From: an uncultured Bacilli bacterium
GTDB lineage: Bacteria > Bacillota_I > Bacilli_A > RF39 > UBA660
NCBI GenBank assembly: GCA_947630415.1
Contig: CANRHM010000067.1
Coordinates: 1-7,118 of the forward strand
Length of the DNA stretch: 7,118 nt
Direction: 5' to 3'
Part shown: piece after piece, positions 6,160-7,118 of the stretch
How positions within the stretch are numbered: position 1 is the stretch's first letter
Layout: the number at the start of each line of letters is the position of its first letter
Notes under the pieces: model-generated
Databases searched by the model: none
What the model was told of the DNA's origin: nothing
Seen by the model: the letters and a program-made list of their open reading frames with translations, nothing else
Program-made: the position numbers and the translations under genes

Positions 6160-6275
6160 TAATAGGTTACGCATCCACCAAGAATGATGGCTAGTAAGAT
6201 ATATAATACGACAACGATAACAAATCCTGTGCCACCTTTTGAAGTAGTCGTATTTTCATTGTTTTGACAAGACAT
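6159..6275 (-). CDS. Tiny single-span membrane protein, YjcZ-like (38 aa)
   Basis: This 38-residue protein has a polar, Asn/Thr-rich N-terminus (MSCQNNENTTTSKGG) and one hydrophobic segment at about 18-36, rich in Val, Ile and Leu and ending GGCVTY. This design resembles the tiny transmembrane YjcZ-type proteins of Bacillus and relatives, which are linked to sporulation; membership is inferred by eye. A textbook AAGGAGGTG RBS precedes ATG 6275. It is the second gene of a two-gene unit, 23 bases after the related gene at 6299-6379, and ends in the shared terminator with hit. Its two cysteines (3 and 35) flank the membrane span. Confidence 0.8.
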   Translation of the reverse strand: MSCQNNENTTTSKGGTGFVIVVVLYILLAIILGGCVTY

Positions 6276-6298
6276 GATTTACTACACCTCCTTACTAA

Positions 6299-6379
6299 TT
6301 AGATCCAAGCACCAAGTATGATAACTAATAAAATGAATAATACTAAAACGATAGCTGCGCTTGATACATTATTTCCCAT
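6299..6379 (-). CDS. Tiny single-span membrane protein, YjcZ-like (26 aa)
   Basis: This 26-residue protein starts MGNNVSSAA and then is almost wholly one hydrophobic helix (8-25, with the core VLVLFILLVIILGAW). The FILL-x-IILGA run is very like that of the Bacillus YjcZ family of tiny membrane proteins. The RBS AAAAAAGGAGG lies just upstream of ATG 6379. It is the first gene of a two-gene unit with the 38-residue relative. A sigma-K-like promoter at 6410-6437 suggests expression in the mother cell during sporulation. The protein is easily missed because of its size, but RBS, paralogue and composition agree. Confidence 0.82.
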   Translation of the reverse strand: MGNNVSSAAIVLVLFILLVIILGAWI

Positions 6380-6409
6380 AATTTATTCCTCCTTTTTTAT
6401 GACTCACAT

Positions 6410-6437
6410 TATTTTATGGGAATAAGACGAATTTGGT
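6410..6437 (-). promoter_or_regulatory. Sigma-K-like promoter of the tiny membrane protein genes
   Basis: On the minus strand, CATAAAATA (6418-6410) fits the sigma-K -10 consensus CATA-NNN-TA. ACC (6437-6435) lies 16 bases upstream, as in the sigma-K -35 (AC core). No sigma-A pair is evident. Such short motifs are weak alone, but the genes downstream resemble sporulation proteins. Confidence 0.45.
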
Positions 6438-6446
6438 GCTACTTCC

Positions 6447-6462
6447 AAAAGAAATTTCTTTT
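6447..6462. promoter_or_regulatory. Perfect 16-base palindrome in a divergent intergenic region
   Basis: AAAAGAAATTTCTTTT is its own reverse complement. An outer ACTT/AAGT pair (6441-6444 and 6466-6469) extends the symmetry imperfectly. It ends nine bases before the -35 of the prsA-like gene and is upstream of the tiny-gene promoter, so it could be an operator for either. Simple AT-rich symmetry is the alternative. Confidence 0.35.
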
Positions 6463-6470
6463 AGTAAGTG

Positions 6471-6499
6471 TTGTAATTTAAAAAATAATTTGCTATGAT
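6471..6499 (+). promoter_or_regulatory. Extended -10 promoter of the prsA-like gene
   Basis: TTGTAA (6471-6476), a 17-base spacer and TATGAT (6494-6499), with TG at 6491-6492 forming an extended -10. The predicted start near 6506 precedes an AAAGGAGG RBS (6513-6520) and ATG 6526. Confidence 0.75.
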
Positions 6500-6525
6500 A
6501 TTGTTGTATTTTAAAGGAGGAAATT

Positions 6526-7118
6526 ATGAAAAAAATACTACTTTGTTTAGTCCTTTTACTTTTGGTAACCGGATGTGGCAATCAACCCAAACTAGAAAAT
6601 GGACAAGAGGCTGTTGTATCATTAAATGATGGAATGATCTCAATTGATGAATTATATCAAGAAATGAAAGATAGTTACGCTATCGGAATCTTAATCGATA
6701 TGGTCGATGAAAAGATTCTTGCTCAAAAATATCCTGAATCGGATGAAGAAAAGGAATACATTGATAATCAAATTCAAACTTGGTTATTAACTTTTAAAGA
6801 TCAAGCAACTTTATTACAAGTTACTCAATCAAAACTAGGAATCTCAACGATGGACGGATTAAGAAGTTATCTTTCACTTCAATTCAAACAAAATAAAGCG
6901 GTTGAAGATTATGTTAAGAGTTTAGTCACCGATAAAGAGATTCAAAAATATTACGATGATAAAGTATTTGGAGATATCAAAGCAAGACATATCTTAATTA
7001 AGTCAGAAGCCACTTCAAGTATGACGGAAAGTGAAAAGAGCGAAAAAGAAGCAGAAGCACTTCAAAAAGCTAAAGACATTATTGCAAGACTTGATAACGG
7101 TGAAGATTTTAGTGAACT
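6526..7118 (+). CDS. prsA: PrsA-like foldase lipoprotein (peptidylprolyl isomerase), 3' partial
   Basis: PrsA-type lipoproteins sit on the outer face of the membrane and help exported proteins fold. The visible 197 residues start with a lipoprotein signal: KK, a Leu-rich stretch and lipobox VTGC, so Cys17 would be lipidated after cleavage. An acidic N-terminal chaperone region (about 28-145) follows. The parvulin domain begins with IKARHILIK (151-159), where His155 is a conserved active-site residue, and then has the Glu/Lys-rich helix and ARLDNGEDFSE typical of parvulins. The window ends inside this domain, so the catalytic remainder and C-terminus are not seen. The start has AAAGGAGG five bases upstream and its own promoter. 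A SurA-like or other parvulin lipoprotein is the only real alternative. Confidence 0.88.
   Translation, partial: MKKILLCLVLLLLVTGCGNQPKLENGQEAVVSLNDGMISIDELYQEMKDSYAIGILIDMVDEKILAQKYPESDEEKEYIDNQIQTWLLTFKDQATLLQVTQSKLGISTMDGLRSYLSLQFKQNKAVEDYVKSLVTDKEIQKYYDDKVFGDIKARHILIKSEATSSMTESEKSEKEAEALQKAKDIIARLDNGEDFSE

Noticed and set aside
1..7118. tRNA or rRNA genes, CRISPR arrays, insertion sequences, or UGA-as-Trp recoding
   Set aside because: No cloverleaf, array of repeats, transposase or terminal inverted repeats were seen, and Trp is encoded by TGG in the genes read.

Overview
The window is AT-rich chromosomal DNA from a low-GC Gram-positive bacterium (Bacillota). The evidence is the sufC-D-S-U-B gene order with a SufU scaffold, strong AAGGAGG ribosome binding sites, sigma-A-type promoters, a PrsA-like foldase lipoprotein, and two tiny YjcZ-type proteins typical of endospore formers. 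UGG encodes Trp, and every stop read is TAA or TAG, so nothing suggests a mycoplasma code. An Erysipelotrichia-like lineage is my guess, not something the sequence proves.

Left edge (1-171): a leftward gene begins at the border, with only three codons' worth of bases visible. It has a good promoter and RBS. A strong hairpin terminator between it and sufB separates the two transcription units.

172-4640, minus strand: a compact SUF iron-sulfur cluster assembly operon read right to left as sufC, sufD, sufS, sufU, sufB. Neighbours overlap or sit 13-20 nt apart, and a promoter lies just upstream of sufC. SufS draws sulfur from cysteine, SufU relays it, and the SufB-SufD scaffold with the SufC ATPase builds the cluster. 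SufD is only about 240 residues, roughly half the usual length. SufS almost certainly starts at a GTG that is 13 codons inside the longest open frame.

4811-5731: two tandem minus-strand paralogues of unknown function (121 and 116 aa) end at a hairpin terminator. The outer copy has a full-consensus sigma-A promoter. Its -35 overlaps the -35 of the divergent hit gene. The duplication also copied this promoter region, leaving a second rightward promoter-like sequence between the paralogues, now antisense to the outer copy.

5741-7118: a HIT-family nucleotide hydrolase gene (plus) converges on two tiny single-span membrane protein genes (minus) through a shared bidirectional terminator. The tiny genes have a sigma-K-like promoter, suggesting sporulation expression. 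Divergent from them is a PrsA/parvulin-type lipoprotein gene with its own extended -10 promoter, cut by the right edge.
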